Below are positions 24,014 through 30,951 of a stretch of DNA of 37,947 nt, in pieces. Made by a program: the position numbers and the translations under genes. Under the pieces are notes generated by a model. It was not told the origin of the DNA and made no database searches. It saw nothing but the letters and a program-made list of their open reading frames with translations. Source of the stretch: an uncultured Mycoplasmatota bacterium (GTDB lineage: Bacteria; Bacillota_I; Bacilli_A; RF39; UBA660); the NCBI GenBank assembly GCA_947642475.1, contig CANRSQ010000007.1, forward strand, positions 1 through 37,947, in the 5' to 3' direction. Position 1 is the stretch's first letter; each line of letters starts with the position of its first letter.

Positions 24014-24086
24014 GCATAAAAAAAACATGCAAATTTCCTAAATCTGCACATAAAAAATCCCCAAAAAAGGAATTTTGTAAAAACCA

Positions 24087-24115
24087 TTGACTAATAAAAA
24101 ACATTAATATATATT
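24087..24115 (+). promoter_or_regulatory. Promoter of cassette C peptide mRNA
   Basis: TTGACT (24087-24092), 17-bp spacer, TATATT (24110-24115). Start predicted near 24122, giving a leader of about 79 nt. A/T tracts centred at about 24021, 24033, 24041, 24054, 24065, 24073 and 24081 lie upstream. Confidence 0.85.
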
Positions 24116-24200
24116 AATACCCACGGAAATATTGTAACCGCTATCGGTGTCTGCCTATTTATTTTTGGGGTTTTGGTCTCAAAATAGGAGGCTTGATATT

Positions 24201-24284
24201 ATGACAAAAAAAGATTTTTTAATCCTAGTATTGCTTATAATTATCATTTTATTAGTTGCTCTTCTTTGGAAGAGTCTTAATTAA
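24201..24284 (+). CDS. 27-aa hydrophobic peptide, candidate type I toxin (cassette C)
   Basis: M-T-K-K-D-F start, Leu/Ile/Val core from residues 6 to 22, W-K-S-L-N end: one predicted membrane helix with a charged N-terminus. AGGAGG (24186-24191) lies nine bases upstream, directly after the 3' strand of a TATTTTT / CAAAATA leader stem. Protein-identical to the cassette B peptide. The expected role, by analogy with Fst-, Ibs- and BsrG-type peptides, is membrane depolarisation held off by an antisense RNA; no function is proven by sequence. Confidence 0.8.
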   Translation: MTKKDFLILVLLIIIILLVALLWKSLN

Positions 24285-24285
24285 T

Positions 24286-24321
24286 AGAGAAAGACACCCC
24301 CAGAACAGGAGTGTCTTCTCT
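24286..24321. other. Stem-loop between peptide gene and terminator
   Basis: AGAGAA-A-GACAC pairs with GTGTC-TTCTCT, one bulged A, plus inner C-G pairs. It has no T run on either strand (ATTAATTAAG follows on the minus strand), so termination of the antisense RNA here is uncertain. In cassette A the corresponding position holds a different hairpin with a seven-T run for the minus strand. Confidence 0.6.
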
Positions 24322-24333
24322 AACACAAACTTA

Positions 24334-24370
24334 GGGTAGACATTGATATGTTACAATGTTTCCCTTTTTT
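24334..24370 (+). terminator. Terminator / fold-back arm of cassette C
   Basis: GGG...ACATTG / CAATGT...CCC followed by TTTTTT, identical in all three cassettes. Confidence 0.75.
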
Positions 24371-24471
24371 ATGAGGAAATTTCCTCACTAAATATAATAT
24401 AACACATTCCCAAAAAATATTCAATTAGAAGAAATAAAAAACATTTTCTAGCTTTATTTTAAAAGGCATGA

Positions 24472-24477
24472 TATAAT
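24472..24477 (+). promoter_or_regulatory. Extended -10 promoter
   Basis: TGA-TATAAT without a clear -35, 18 bases before the start codon of the following membrane protein. Confidence 0.5.
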
Positions 24478-24495
24478 AAAAATAGGGTGATGTAA

Positions 24496-25722
24496 ATGAA
24501 AAATATTGTTAGAAAAACAATCAAAAAAGAAGCAAAAACAAAACCAAAAAAGAATCTAGCTATTGCATTACTTCTAATGACTTTAATAGCTTGCATAATT
24601 ATAGCTATCACATACTTTATAACCAATTTAATAGGTTATAACTATAACATTAAAGTAATAAATGATTTAATAATTGGAATTATACTAATTTTAATGTCAC
24701 CATTTGTTTTAGGTTTTGCTAAAATGTCTAAAGAAATATGCAATAATAAAGAAACAAATCCAAAAGAAATATTCGTTAATTTAAAAAATTTAAAATATAT
24801 TAAACTATTTACCATTCTTATACTAGGATTAATATTTATAACTTGGTTAATCGGACTAATTCCAGGAGTAGGAATATTTATAAATATGATAATTTTAATT
24901 TTCTATATTCCATTTATAATAATGATGCCATTTGTGTATTTAGAAAATCAAAGATTGCCAATTAAAGAAATAATATTTAAAACCGAAAACATCGTTTCTG
25001 GTAATAGAATTAAATTTTATGGATTATTAATAAGTTTTAGTTTATGGATCATTCTATCATTAGTAACACTAGGACTACTATCATTCTATGTAATACCATA
25101 TATCTATCTTTCATTCGCTTTACTTTATACACACTTTACATATGAGAGAGATTTTAAAAGAGAAAAATCTATAAGTGATGGAAATATAATATTAATCTTT
25201 ATAGGAATAATTATTTTACTTATCGCATTTCTTGCAATCAATATCCCCGGAAGCACAACTTGGTTTAAAGCTATTTTAACCGGTGAAATCGAACCAGAAA
25301 TAGGAGATACAAATTTATCATATGGTGGAGTTCAAATAACATTCGACGCCCCAAAAGAATATAAAGCAAATTTTGCGACTGATACATCAAAAACTTATAT
25401 AAACGACAAAAACCTAAACGTTCTTCAATATACAATTTATTTATCAGATGTTAGTAATGCCATTGAAATGGATAAAGAAATCGTAAATGAAATGCGTACT
25501 TCTGAAAACTATAAAAATGTTAAAGACGATACCTTCACCCTTAAAGTTAATGGTGAAAACATAAAATGCTATAAATATACAGCTACTAACGATGACAAAC
25601 AAACCAGCACAGTAACCGCATATTATCCTAAAGGAGACTTTATTGTCGCAGTAAGTTTATCAAACAACGATGGAAAAGAATTAAAAGAGGGCGACATCAA
25701 AGAATTTATAACTGTATACTAA
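24496..25722 (+). CDS. Multi-pass membrane protein with C-terminal extracytoplasmic domain
   Basis: 408 residues. A Lys-rich N-terminus is followed by hydrophobic segments at about 21-46, 55-76, 97-122, 124-148, 173-195, 196-215 and 232-252, then a soluble domain (about 255-408) with no further helix. The membrane half has the feel of DUF975-like integral membrane proteins; I am not certain. The soluble half reads as alternating beta strands (Y-G-G-V-Q-I-T-F-D-A-P-K-E-Y). Function unknown. Start supported by GGGTGATG. Confidence 0.75.
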   Translation: MKNIVRKTIKKEAKTKPKKNLAIALLLMTLIACIIIAITYFITNLIGYNYNIKVINDLIIGIILILMSPFVLGFAKMSKEICNNKETNPKEIFVNLKNLKYIKLFTILILGLIFITWLIGLIPGVGIFINMIILIFYIPFIIMMPFVYLENQRLPIKEIIFKTENIVSGNRIKFYGLLISFSLWIILSLVTLGLLSFYVIPYIYLSFALLYTHFTYERDFKREKSISDGNIILIFIGIIILLIAFLAINIPGSTTWFKAILTGEIEPEIGDTNLSYGGVQITFDAPKEYKANFATDTSKTYINDKNLNVLQYTIYLSDVSNAIEMDKEIVNEMRTSENYKNVKDDTFTLKVNGENIKCYKYTATNDDKQTSTVTAYYPKGDFIVAVSLSNNDGKELKEGDIKEFITVY

Positions 25723-25743
25723 AAGTGGTAACGCCACTTTTTT
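25722..25743 (+). terminator. Intrinsic terminator
   Basis: AAAGTGG / CCACTTT with loop TAACG, followed by T's. Confidence 0.85.
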
Positions 25744-25745
25744 CC

Positions 25746-25774
25746 TTGACTAAAAATTAAAGCTATCCTATAAT
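25746..25774 (+). promoter_or_regulatory. Promoter of the prepilin-SDR-ogt unit
   Basis: TTGACT (25746-25751), 17-bp spacer, TATAAT (25769-25774), directly after the preceding terminator. Confidence 0.85.
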
Positions 25775-25792
25775 TAATAATAGGTGAGAAAA

Positions 25793-26152
25793 ATGAAAAA
25801 TAAAGGATTTACATTAGTAGAATTGTTAGGCGTTATAGTTATACTAGGAATTATTGGTGTCCTTGTAACCCCATTAGTTATTAATCTAATAAATGGCGGA
25901 AAAGAAGACGTTAATAACATGCAAATAGAAGCTATAAAAAGAGCTGCAAAAAATTACACTAACGCCAATATATATTCAATGGATTGTACTGAAAATCCAT
26001 GCGATATAACCATAGGTAACTTAAAATCATCAGGATATTTAGAAGCAAAAGATTTAAAAAACGCTGCCACAGAAGATCCGATTTCCGATGATGACATAGT
26101 CAGAGTAATAAGAGAAAACGGTAAATATAAATACATATACCCAGTAGAATAA
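25793..26152 (+). CDS. Type IV prepilin-like / pseudopilin protein
   Basis: 119 residues from the ATG at 25793; the in-frame GTG at 25784 is part of the ribosome-binding site AGGTGAG. Canonical prepilin N-terminus M-K-N-K-G-F-T-L-V-E-L-L-G-V-I-V-I-L: cleavage after G5 and the Glu at +5 are present. A hydrophobic helix then a small C-terminal domain with two Cys (M-D-C-T-E-N-P-C). Such proteins are processed by a prepilin peptidase and assembled by an ATPase; neither gene is in this window, so it is an isolated pilin gene. Compare the larger protein at 98. Confidence 0.88.
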   Translation: MKNKGFTLVELLGVIVILGIIGVLVTPLVINLINGGKEDVNNMQIEAIKRAAKNYTNANIYSMDCTENPCDITIGNLKSSGYLEAKDLKNAATEDPISDDDIVRVIRENGKYKYIYPVE

Positions 26153-26170
26153 TAGAAAAGAGGAAATAAA

Positions 26171-26911
26171 ATGTTAGAAAATAAAGTAGCCATCGTCACT
26201 GGTGGAACAAGAGGAATAGGTTATGCTATCGTAAAGAAATTTTTAGAAAACAAAGCCAAAGTAGTTTTATTCGGCTCAAAAGAAGAATCAGTAATAAAAG
26301 CCATTAATAGTTTAAAAGAAGAAAATAAAGATTATGAAGTTAGTGGATATTTCCCAAACTTAACAAACGAAGAAGAAGTAAAAAAAGTATTTGAAGAAAT
26401 AAAAAACAAATACGGAAAAATTGATATATTAGTTAATAATGCTGGTGTATCATCTTCAACCCATTTAGAAGATTACACTATAGAAGAATATGAAAAAATA
26501 ACAAACTTGAACATAAAATCAGTATTTGTTTGTTCAAAAGAAATATTACCTTATTTAGAAGAAACAAAAGGAGTTATTCTAAATACAAGTTCAATGGTTA
26601 GTATATGTGGGCAACAATCAGGCGTAATGTATCCTGCAAGCAAGTTCGCCGTTAACGGTATTACCTTATCATTAGCTAGAGAACTTGCCCCAAAAGGCAT
26701 TAGAGTAAATGCCGTTGCCCCAGGAGTTACCGAAACGGATATGGTAAAAAAATTACCAAAAGAAATGATTGAACCACTAATAAAAACAATCCCATTAGGT
26801 AGAATTGGAAAACCAGAAGATATCGCCAATGCGTTTACCTTTCTAGCAAGTCCAATGGCAAGCTACATTACAGGAGTTGTTCTATCAGTAGATGGCCTAG
26901 CTAGAAACTAA
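26171..26911 (+). CDS. Short-chain dehydrogenase/reductase, FabG-like
   Basis: 246 residues. NADP-binding T-G-G-T-R-G-I-G, N-N-A-G-V near 90, catalytic S141 and Y154-P-A-S-K158, and the C-terminal A-S-Y-I-T-G-V-V-L-S-V-D-G. Length and motifs fit 3-oxoacyl-ACP reductase FabG, but the gene is not in a fatty-acid cluster, so another ketoreductase is possible. GAGGAAA precedes the ATG. Confidence 0.88.
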   Translation: MLENKVAIVTGGTRGIGYAIVKKFLENKAKVVLFGSKEESVIKAINSLKEENKDYEVSGYFPNLTNEEEVKKVFEEIKNKYGKIDILVNNAGVSSSTHLEDYTIEEYEKITNLNIKSVFVCSKEILPYLEETKGVILNTSSMVSICGQQSGVMYPASKFAVNGITLSLARELAPKGIRVNAVAPGVTETDMVKKLPKEMIEPLIKTIPLGRIGKPEDIANAFTFLASPMASYITGVVLSVDGLARN

Positions 26912-26912
26912 T

Positions 26913-27428
26913 ATGACTTATACATATAAAATAAAAACAAAATTAGGAACTATCACGCTTGCAAGTGATGGGACAAATTTAATAGGTCTGTGGTTAGATA
27001 CCCAAAAGCCAAATGTTAAAAAAGATGCAGCAAATAAACAATTGCCAATATTTATAGAAACAGAAAAATGGCTAGAAGAATATTTTAATCAAAAAACACC
27101 TAAATCAAACCCACCGCTAAAATTAGAAGGAACAAACTTTCAAAAAGATGTTTGGGAGATTCTAAAACAAATTCCATACGGAAAAACAACGACTTATGGT
27201 GATATCGCCAAAACCTTAGAAAAGAAATACCAAAGAAAAATGTCAGCCCAGGCAGTTGGCCGGGCAGTAGGTAAAAACCCAATATCAATCATCGTTCCTT
27301 GCCATAGAGTTGTAGGCAGTAATGGCAATTTAACAGGTTACGCTGGTGGCATAGATAAAAAAATAAAATTATTACAAATAGAACAAATTAATATGGATAA
27401 CTTATTTGTTCCTGATAAAAATGCATAA
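26913..27428 (+). CDS. ogt: Methylated-DNA--protein-cysteine methyltransferase
   Basis: 171 residues. Suicide repair of O6-alkylguanine. Active-site motif I-V-P-C-H-R-V-V with acceptor C130; also F-Q-K-D-V-W-E-I-L-K-Q-I-P-Y-G-K-T-T-T-Y and the A-V-G-R-A-V-G-K-N-P helix-turn-helix. The ATG is two bases after the SDR stop with no strong ribosome-binding site, so translation is probably coupled. Confidence 0.95.
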   Translation: MTYTYKIKTKLGTITLASDGTNLIGLWLDTQKPNVKKDAANKQLPIFIETEKWLEEYFNQKTPKSNPPLKLEGTNFQKDVWEILKQIPYGKTTTYGDIAKTLEKKYQRKMSAQAVGRAVGKNPISIIVPCHRVVGSNGNLTGYAGGIDKKIKLLQIEQINMDNLFVPDKNA

Positions 27429-27447
27429 TAAAATATTATGCATTTTC
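27420..27447 (+). terminator. Intrinsic terminator
   Basis: AATGCATAATA / TATTATGCATT with a three-base loop, then TTTCTC. Confidence 0.8.
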
Positions 27448-27478
27448 TCAATTTTGTTTTAAAATTTAAAAAAATCAG

Positions 27479-27507
27479 TTGTCACAACTTTACAAATGTG
27501 CTATAAT
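27479..27507 (+). promoter_or_regulatory. Promoter of the DUF1292 unit
   Basis: TTGTCA (27479-27484), 17-bp spacer, TATAAT (27502-27507). Confidence 0.8.
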
Positions 27508-27534
27508 GAACTTTAGAATAAGGAGGGCTGAAAA

Positions 27535-27795
27535 TTGAATAATAAGATTAATGTACTTAATGAAAATGGGGATGAAATAGAAGCTGAAGTATTACTATAT
27601 TTTAGTCTAGACAAAACAGGGAAAAATTATATTCTATATACATTTGGTGAGGTAGATGAAAATACAATGGAGACTGTTCATGCATCAATCCTTAACGAAA
27701 CAGAAGATGGTTATAAATTAGAAACAATGCCTGATGAAGATTGGGAAACAGTAAAAGAAGTTATGCGCGAAATTATTAGAAATGAGCAAAACTAA
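27535..27795 (+). CDS. DUF1292 family protein
   Basis: 86 residues, acidic. The pattern I-N-V-L-N-E-N-G-D-E-I-E-A-E-V-L-L-Y-F followed by K-N-Y-I-L-Y-T, then a long acidic C-terminal helix (E-D-W-E-T-V-K-E-V-M-R-E-I), matches DUF1292 proteins such as B. subtilis YrzB. It starts with TTG, supported by AAGGAGGG seven bases upstream. Role unknown. Its stop overlaps the next ATG (TAATG). Confidence 0.88.
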   Translation: MNNKINVLNENGDEIEAEVLLYFSLDKTGKNYILYTFGEVDENTMETVHASILNETEDGYKLETMPDEDWETVKEVMREIIRNEQN

Positions 27796-29480
27796 TGAAA
27801 TACTTATACAATAATAGTAAAGCTGTAAAAATAAATAATGAAATGCGTACTAACTTAAACTTTTATAACCAAAGAAATAATGAAATCACAAACTTAACAA
27901 ATGAAATTACTGGCTACCAAAAAGAATTAGATGAAAAAAATCACGAAATAGAAGCTTTAGAAACAGCTGCTAATAGTGAAGATAAAAAAGTGGCTAAAGA
28001 TGCAAATAAAAAAATCAAAGGATTACAAAAAGAAACAGATAAATTGATTTCACTTATCAAACAACAAGAAGATAGAAAATTAAAATTAGAAGAAAAACAA
28101 AATAGTGCCCATGTAGATGGCGTACAAAATAAAATTTTCCCTGAAAAAGAAGAAAATAATATTGTTGAAACTACTACAGAAGTTCCTGCTGCTATTGGAG
28201 AATACAAAGAAGAAGAATCATTTATTCCATTAGAACCAGAAATGAAAGTAGAAGAAAATACAAATAGTCTTTCAGAAGAAGACCTTGATGCAATTTGGAA
28301 TAAATTACACACTACTGAAGAAAGTAATGTTGAGGAGACTGAAATGAAAGAAGATATAGTAACTCCAGTTTATGACGAACCAAAAGCAATAGAACCAGTT
28401 TACGATGAAGCACCAGCCGTTAATATAGAAACACCAGTTTCAATTTTTGGCGAATCTGCAAATCTTAATCAAGAAGAAACACCAGAACCAATCATTGAAA
28501 CTACTCCAGAAATTAACGAAGTAGAAGAAAAAAATACTGAAATAGAATTACCAGAAACTGAAGAAGCAATAATTACTGAATTAGAAACACCAATTATAGA
28601 AGAAAAAGTCGAAGAAGAAATTCCTGTAGCTGAAGAAACACCAAGTATTATTGAGCCAACAGTAATTGCTGAAGAAGAAATTCCTGAAGAAGTTTCAGAA
28701 ATTGAACTATCACCATTAGAAACAGAAGAAATTATAGTTCCAGACAATGAAAGTCTTCAAGACAAAATTCACAATGAAATTGAAGAAGAATTCCCTAGAA
28801 TTGAAATTCCAGAACCAATGGAATCAGAAAGCAAACTACAAAGTATTTATGAAGAAATAGATGTTGAACCTAAATTGTTAGATAAATCAAAAACAAGAGA
28901 CTTAAAAAATCTAACACTATTTGTAGATTATAATGATTATACATTTACTTTCGCACAACAACATTATAATAAAGAAGCTTTAACCCCAGAAGAAATTGAA
29001 AAACTACAAACAATTAAAAGCTATTTAACAGAAGCAAACTTTAATACAAAAAGAACAATTCAATATAATAAAATTACTGCCGAAAACAAACGCCTTAATA
29101 GAAAAATAGTTACCCTTAGCAAAGAATTTACCAAAACAGTTGATAGATTATCAAAAGACTATGTTACAACTACTGACGAATTAACAAAACAAACAAATAA
29201 AGCTAAAGAACAAATCGAAATCGATAGAGTAGAGAAAGTACAAACTCAAAGATTGAATGATTCTTTAACTGATAATATCAAAGAACAAAACGATCATATT
29301 GATAATTTAACTGAAGAAAATAACAAACTAAAAGAAACAATTGAAGCTAGAGATAACAAAATAAAAGATTTACAAAATGAAATCAAAGATAAAGCAGAAA
29401 AAATAAAAGTATTTGAAGAAAAATTAAATACAGTACTTGGAATTGTTAAAGAAGTTAAAGGTGAAAAGAAATCAAAGTAA
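27795..29480 (+). CDS. Large acidic coiled-coil protein, 561 aa
   Basis: Three parts: an N-terminal coiled coil (about 28-105, heptad-like L/I spacing in Glu/Lys helix); a low-complexity Glu/Pro/Thr/Ile-rich region (about 115-340, with repeated E-E-x-P and E-T-P units such as E-E-E-I-P and I-I-E); and, after a short folded-looking segment (L-T-L-F-V-D-Y-N-D-Y-T-F-T-F-A-Q-Q-H-Y), a long C-terminal coiled coil (about 425-555). No signal peptide or membrane helix, so presumably a cytoplasmic scaffold. Family not recognised. It lacks a strong ribosome-binding site and is coupled to DUF1292. Confidence 0.8.
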   Translation: MKYLYNNSKAVKINNEMRTNLNFYNQRNNEITNLTNEITGYQKELDEKNHEIEALETAANSEDKKVAKDANKKIKGLQKETDKLISLIKQQEDRKLKLEEKQNSAHVDGVQNKIFPEKEENNIVETTTEVPAAIGEYKEEESFIPLEPEMKVEENTNSLSEEDLDAIWNKLHTTEESNVEETEMKEDIVTPVYDEPKAIEPVYDEAPAVNIETPVSIFGESANLNQEETPEPIIETTPEINEVEEKNTEIELPETEEAIITELETPIIEEKVEEEIPVAEETPSIIEPTVIAEEEIPEEVSEIELSPLETEEIIVPDNESLQDKIHNEIEEEFPRIEIPEPMESESKLQSIYEEIDVEPKLLDKSKTRDLKNLTLFVDYNDYTFTFAQQHYNKEALTPEEIEKLQTIKSYLTEANFNTKRTIQYNKITAENKRLNRKIVTLSKEFTKTVDRLSKDYVTTTDELTKQTNKAKEQIEIDRVEKVQTQRLNDSLTDNIKEQNDHIDNLTEENNKLKETIEARDNKIKDLQNEIKDKAEKIKVFEEKLNTVLGIVKEVKGEKKSK

Positions 29481-29500
29481 GGAAATTTCCTTGCTTTTTT
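29474..29500 (+). terminator. Intrinsic terminator
   Basis: AAAG-T-AAGG / CCTT-G-CTTT around AAATTT, followed by T's. Confidence 0.7.
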
Positions 29501-29520
29501 CTTTAGCTATATAGTATAAT
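29491..29520 (+). promoter_or_regulatory. Promoter of the NfeD-stomatin operon
   Basis: TTGCTT (29491-29496), 18-bp spacer, TATAAT (29515-29520); the -35 overlaps the preceding terminator. Confidence 0.6.
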
Positions 29521-29539
29521 TAAATTAGGAGGTAAATAT

Positions 29540-29971
29540 ATGGAACAATGGGGAATTTGGCTTATAATCATTGTCATATTAGCAATCTTAGAAGCCACAA
29601 CAATCAATTTAACAACAATATGGTTTGTCGCAAGTGCAATTGTCGCATTAATAGTTTCATTTTTTACAGATAATTACCTTATCCAATTTGGTGTATTTGT
29701 AATATTGGGTGTAATATTACTTGCTACAACAAGACCGCTATTGCAAAATCTATTAAAACACAAAAAAGAAGCTACCAACGCTGATAGAATTATCGGTATG
29801 CAAGGGATTGTAACTGAAAAAATTGCCAAAAATAAACCAGGCGAAGTAAAAGTAGACGGAAAACGTTGGACTGCAATTTCTGATAAAACAATCAAAGATG
29901 GTAGTACAATCACCGTATTAGAAATAAATGGGGTCAAACTAAAAGTAGAGAAAGTAGAGGAAGAAAAATGA
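29540..29971 (+). CDS. NfeD-like membrane protein
   Basis: 143 residues. Two to three N-terminal helices (about 6-70), then a small OB-fold domain (about 78-140: M-Q-G-I-V-T-E-K-I, G-E-V-K-V-D-G-K-R-W-T-A). Short-form NfeD proteins partner with stomatin/SPFH proteins in membrane microdomains; the next gene is exactly that and overlaps by four bases. Confidence 0.92.
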   Translation: MEQWGIWLIIIVILAILEATTINLTTIWFVASAIVALIVSFFTDNYLIQFGVFVILGVILLATTRPLLQNLLKHKKEATNADRIIGMQGIVTEKIAKNKPGEVKVDGKRWTAISDKTIKDGSTITVLEINGVKLKVEKVEEEK

Positions 29972-30858
29972 GTGTATTTTTAGTAATTTTAATATTAGTA
30001 ATTATTTTAGTAATCCCAAACGTAAAGATTGTCCCACAATCACAATGTTATATCATTGAAAGATTAGGATCATATTATGCAACTTGGAGTAATGGATTAC
30101 ATTTCAAAATTCCATTTGTTGATAGAGTTGCTGGAGTCGTAAGTTTAAAAGAAAAAGTAAAAGACTTTGATCCACAACCAGTTATAACAAAAGACAATGT
30201 AACAATGCAAATAGATACCGTAGTTTATTTTCAAATAACCGATCCAAAATTATATACTTATGGTGTAGAAAATCCAATCAGTGCAATTGAAAATCTAACC
30301 GCAACAACTCTAAGAAATATTATCGGAGAATTAGAACTAGACCAAACATTAACATCAAGGGATGTTATTAATACCAAAATGCGTTCAATCTTAGATGAAG
30401 CAACCGACCCATGGGGAATAAAAATAAACAGAGTAGAAGTAAAAAACATTCTTCCACCACGTGATATCCAAGACGCTATGGAAAAACAAATGCGTGCTGA
30501 ACGTGAACGTCGTGAAGCAATCTTAAAAGCCGAAGGAGAAAAGAAATCAAGTATCCTAATCGCTGAAGGAGAAAAACAAAGCGCAATTTTAAGAGCCGAA
30601 GCCGATAAAGAATCACAAATCAGAATCGCCGAAGGTGAAGCCGAAGCAATCCTAAAAATCAAACAAGCAGAAGCAGACAGTATTAAAATGATAAAAGAAG
30701 CCAAAGCTGATCAAAGCGTTTTAACCCTAAAGAGTTTTGAAGCTTTAGAAAAAATGGCCGACGGAAATTCAACTAAAATTATCGTTCCTTCTGATTTACA
30801 AAATTTGGCAACTTTAGGAACAACGCTAAAAGAAATGTTTAAAGAAGATAAAAAATAG
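29968..30858 (+). CDS. SPFH/band 7 (stomatin-like) protein
   Basis: 296 residues. One N-terminal membrane helix (about 3-18), the SPFH domain (V-P-Q-S-Q-C-Y-I-I-E-R-L-G-S-Y, D-P-Q-P-V-I-T-K-D-N-V, T-A-T-T-L-R-N-I-I-G-E-L-E-L-D), then a long charged coiled coil (about 165-255, with repeated A-E-G-E-K and I-L-x-A-E-G/A). Typical of prokaryotic stomatin or QmcA-like membrane organisers, with NfeD as partner. Confidence 0.95.
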   Translation: MSVFLVILILVIILVIPNVKIVPQSQCYIIERLGSYYATWSNGLHFKIPFVDRVAGVVSLKEKVKDFDPQPVITKDNVTMQIDTVVYFQITDPKLYTYGVENPISAIENLTATTLRNIIGELELDQTLTSRDVINTKMRSILDEATDPWGIKINRVEVKNILPPRDIQDAMEKQMRAERERREAILKAEGEKKSSILIAEGEKQSAILRAEADKESQIRIAEGEAEAILKIKQAEADSIKMIKEAKADQSVLTLKSFEALEKMADGNSTKIIVPSDLQNLATLGTTLKEMFKEDKK

Positions 30859-30878
30859 ACTTTTTGGTCTATTTTTTC
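30852..30878 (+). terminator. Terminator of the NfeD-stomatin operon
   Basis: AAAATAGAC / GTCTATTTT, then T's. Confidence 0.85.
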
Positions 30879-30888
30879 TTTACAATTA

Positions 30889-30917
30889 TTGATTTAAACC
30901 GCAAATGTATGTATAAT
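30889..30917 (+). promoter_or_regulatory. Promoter
   Basis: TTGATT (30889-30894), 17-bp spacer, TATAAT (30912-30917). Confidence 0.8.
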
Positions 30918-30951
30918 GTAAACAGAGATAAAAATATTGTAGGTGATTATT

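Larger units (their letters stand above)
24286..24389 (-). ncRNA. Predicted antisense RNA of cassette C (candidate antitoxin)
   Basis: Minus promoter TTGAAT (24424-24419), 17-bp spacer, TATATT (24401-24396); start near 24389. The RNA begins with the perfect GAGGAA / TTCCTC hairpin and covers the complement of the mRNA terminator and fold-back arms. Its 3' end is placed at the stem-loop by analogy with cassette A and is uncertain. It could act on cassette B mRNA only through sequence that survives upstream of the IS. Confidence 0.55.
24005..24424. repeat. Repeat cassette C: intact candidate type I toxin-antitoxin locus
   Basis: The best-preserved full copy, and the only thing between the flavoprotein operon and the next membrane protein. 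In order: A-tract box with AAATCTGCAC (24040-24049); + promoter; leader arms 24127-24136 and 24146-24153; ribosome-binding site; 27-aa ORF; an AGAGAA...TTCTCT stem-loop (24286-24321); terminator with the inverted arms; the palindrome GAGGAAATTTCCTC (24373-24386); and a minus-strand promoter. Copies B and C share nearly all bases; copy A shares the regulatory frame and the N-terminus of the peptide. Confidence 0.8.
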
